A stretch of 33,771 nucleotides of DNA, taken from NCBI GenBank assembly GCA_947446575.1, contig CANFHC010000032.1, positions 1 to 33,771 of the forward strand, given 5' to 3'. Shown one piece after another: positions 32,672 to 33,771 of this stretch. The notes below the pieces were generated by a model. It did no database searches. It was not told the origin of the DNA and saw nothing but the letters and a program-made list of their open reading frames with translations. Both the position numbers and the translations under genes were made by a program. Origin of the DNA: Bacteriovoracaceae bacterium. Its GTDB lineage: Bacteria > Bdellovibrionota > Bacteriovoracia > Bacteriovoracales > Bacteriovoracaceae. Numbering within the stretch: the first letter of the stretch is position 1; each line of letters begins with the position of its first letter.

Positions 32672-33133
32672 ATGATAAGAAACTCTGCAAAGGCCATAAT
32701 TTTTCATGAAGGTAAAATCTTATTCATTAAAATGTTAAAAGATAATAAGAATTATTATATTTTGCCTGGTGGCGGACAAGATAAGTTTGAAAATTTGCAA
32801 GAGGCAGTCTTAAGAGAATGTTTAGAAGAAACAGGCTATGCCGTTAAAGTTTTAGATATTCTTTTTGTTCGTGATTATATTGCGAAAAATCATGAATTTG
32901 GTCTCATTGATCCAGGATTTCATCAAGTAGAATTCATGTTTGAATGTCGAATTGATTCATCGATCGATCAGGTACAGGCTACAATGCGAGACCTTCATCA
33001 AATTGACCTAGAATGGGTCGCGCTAAATGAATTAAGATCAAAAAATATTTATCCAAAAATATTGCGTGAAAAAATTCCTTTATACTACGAAGGCAAGGGA
33101 GCAAGAGTGATCTATTTAGGTGATGTTAATTAA
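32672..33133 (+). CDS. Nudix hydrolase
   Basis: The 153-residue protein has a complete Nudix box, G-G-G-x5-E-x7-R-E-x-x-E-E-T-G-Y, at about 33-56, in a MutT-like fold beginning R-N-S-A-K-A-I-I-F. The active-site glutamates for Mg2+ are present. The substrate (an oxidised or unusual nucleoside phosphate) cannot be assigned from sequence. A weak AAAAGGAAAA purine stretch lies upstream. The gene is monocistronic, between the AhpD-like gene and the small acidic protein. Confidence 0.9.
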   Translation: MIRNSAKAIIFHEGKILFIKMLKDNKNYYILPGGGQDKFENLQEAVLRECLEETGYAVKVLDILFVRDYIAKNHEFGLIDPGFHQVEFMFECRIDSSIDQVQATMRDLHQIDLEWVALNELRSKNIYPKILREKIPLYYEGKGARVIYLGDVN

Positions 33134-33265
33134 GAGAAAACTTATTTTTTCTTGGTTTTATTATCCGAGTATTTCTCACAAGTATAAAACTTCATAAAAA
33201 AAGCTCCAAATTTTTTCAAATTTAGTTACACTAAAAGCACAAACACACTTTCAAAGGATTGAATT

Positions 33266-33550
33266 ATGCAAATGGAAAGAAGCACGATTATCGAATTTTT
33301 AAAATCAGACCCGGAATTAGATTTTAATCCAAACGATATGTCACTTATGGACTTAATCGATGTTCTAATCGATAGAGTAAGTGAATCAGAATTAGATTAT
33401 TCAATTCTTTCTACTGCATTCGTGAACAAAGTTCACCCAGATCGTTTTGAAGATTTTCATGAATCAGTTATGAACCAATACGATACAATTAGAGATGGTG
33501 AAGAAATTCCAGAACCAGTTTTAGATAGAATCGCTGCTCAATACAGATAG
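33266..33550 (+). CDS. Small acidic protein of unknown function
   Basis: The ATG follows AAAGGATT. The 94 residues are acidic (many Asp/Glu), helical, without cysteines or a signal peptide, so cytoplasmic. The sequence D-L-I-D-V-L-I-D-R-V-S-E-S-E-L-D-Y repeats an acidic heptad-like pattern. No family is recognised. A strong terminator follows, so it is probably a separate transcript. Confidence 0.75.
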   Translation: MQMERSTIIEFLKSDPELDFNPNDMSLMDLIDVLIDRVSESELDYSILSTAFVNKVHPDRFEDFHESVMNQYDTIRDGEEIPEPVLDRIAAQYR

Positions 33551-33555
33551 TATTT

Positions 33556-33587
33556 TAAAGGCCCAGACTTAGTCTGGGCTTTTTTTA
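33556..33587 (+). terminator. Intrinsic terminator after the small acidic protein gene
   Basis: GCCCAGAC (33561-33568) / GTCTGGGC (33572-33579) with a three-base loop and a run of eight T residues. Confidence 0.95.
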
Positions 33588-33595
33588 TTTAAAAC

Positions 33596-33771
33596 CTAAA
33601 TTATCATTCCACCAGAAACTTCTATTCTCTGAGCATTGATCCAATGATTCTCTCCATTCAAAAGACTAGCTACATCACCACCAATATCGTCTGTCTCACC
33701 AACTCTTCCCAAAACTGTTTGCGAAGCGATGCCTTTACTTTTTGGATATTGAATAAATTTTGAAGATTTCG
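33596..33771 (-). CDS. Short-chain dehydrogenase/reductase, C-terminal fragment (5' end beyond window)
   Basis: The minus frame runs from the window edge to TAG at 33596-33598, giving 58 residues. They contain L-G-R-V-G-E-T-D-D-I-G-G-D-V-A-S-L-L and W-I-N-A-Q-R-I-E-V-S-G-G-M, the standard C-terminal block of NAD(P)-dependent SDR enzymes. The catalytic and cofactor parts lie outside the window, so substrate cannot be guessed. It is convergent with the acidic-protein gene across the terminator. Confidence 0.88.
   Translation of the reverse strand, partial: KSSKFIQYPKSKGIASQTVLGRVGETDDIGGDVASLLNGENHWINAQRIEVSGGMII

Noticed and set aside
1-33771. CRISPR arrays, insertion sequences, prophage genes, rRNA
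   Set aside because: No regularly spaced direct repeats, transposase or integrase motifs, or rRNA sequence were seen on either strand.

Overview
The window is AT-rich, gene-dense bacterial chromosome of Gram-negative type. It holds diaminopimelate peptidoglycan genes, lipoproteins, outer-membrane barrels, and many small signal-peptide proteins without clear homologues. The mixture (TerC with a baeRF protein, secreted peptidase, L,D-transpeptidase and lytic transglycosylase, many Cys-containing secreted orphans) suggests a Bdellovibrio-like predator of the Bacteriovorax/Peredibacter type. That assignment is inference; no rRNA marker is present. Both ends cut genes: a repeat-domain secreted protein at the left (minus strand) and a short-chain dehydrogenase at the right (minus strand). 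No gene-free stretch exceeds about 300 bases.

Layout. 1-5100: truncated secreted repeat protein, dapF, a secreted lytic transglycosylase-like protein, a secreted protein with three C-x4-F-x6-C repeats, an ice-binding-like (DUF3494) lipoprotein, a barrel-like lipoprotein and a CAU tRNA. 5100-8000: an apparently leaderless secreted protein followed by tlyA and a LOG-family gene (tightly overlapping), then a cytochrome c / gamma-carbonic anhydrase pair from a near-consensus promoter. 8000-11450: a 660-residue secreted orphan, a DUF374 acyltransferase and a 2OG-Fe(II) oxygenase. 11450-15500: TerC, a NhaR-like LysR regulator, a baeRF-family protein and a second TerC, with LysR-type dyads in the divergent promoter. 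15500-18700: small secreted proteins, a GNAT-like protein, an orphan histidine kinase with the fossil C-terminus of a response regulator behind it, and a FUSC membrane protein.

18856-24123 is the most interesting unit: mmsA, a GTP-cyclohydrolase-II-like URC1, a DUF1688 URC4, uracil phosphoribosyltransferase and uridine kinase in one tight operon. This gene set matches the URC pyrimidine catabolic route described in the yeast Lachancea kluyveri (uracil to UMP, ring opening to a ribosylurea intermediate, release of urea and a C3 unit). MmsA is a plausible extra step sending the C3 semialdehyde to acetyl-CoA. A predator digesting prey RNA would have a use for it.

24100-33771: an OmpR-type regulator, an AEC transporter, TrhA, RlmN, a small lipoprotein, a short secreted neprilysin-like (M13) peptidase, an L,D-transpeptidase, two Nudix hydrolases, a small barrel, an exported two-domain AhpD-like protein, a small acidic protein and the truncated dehydrogenase.

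Two genome-wide habits show up. Several genes lack a Shine-Dalgarno sequence but have a -10 hexamer 6-8 nt before the start codon, so they look leaderless. Several convergent gene pairs overlap at their stop codons, three of them through the same TTAG interlock.
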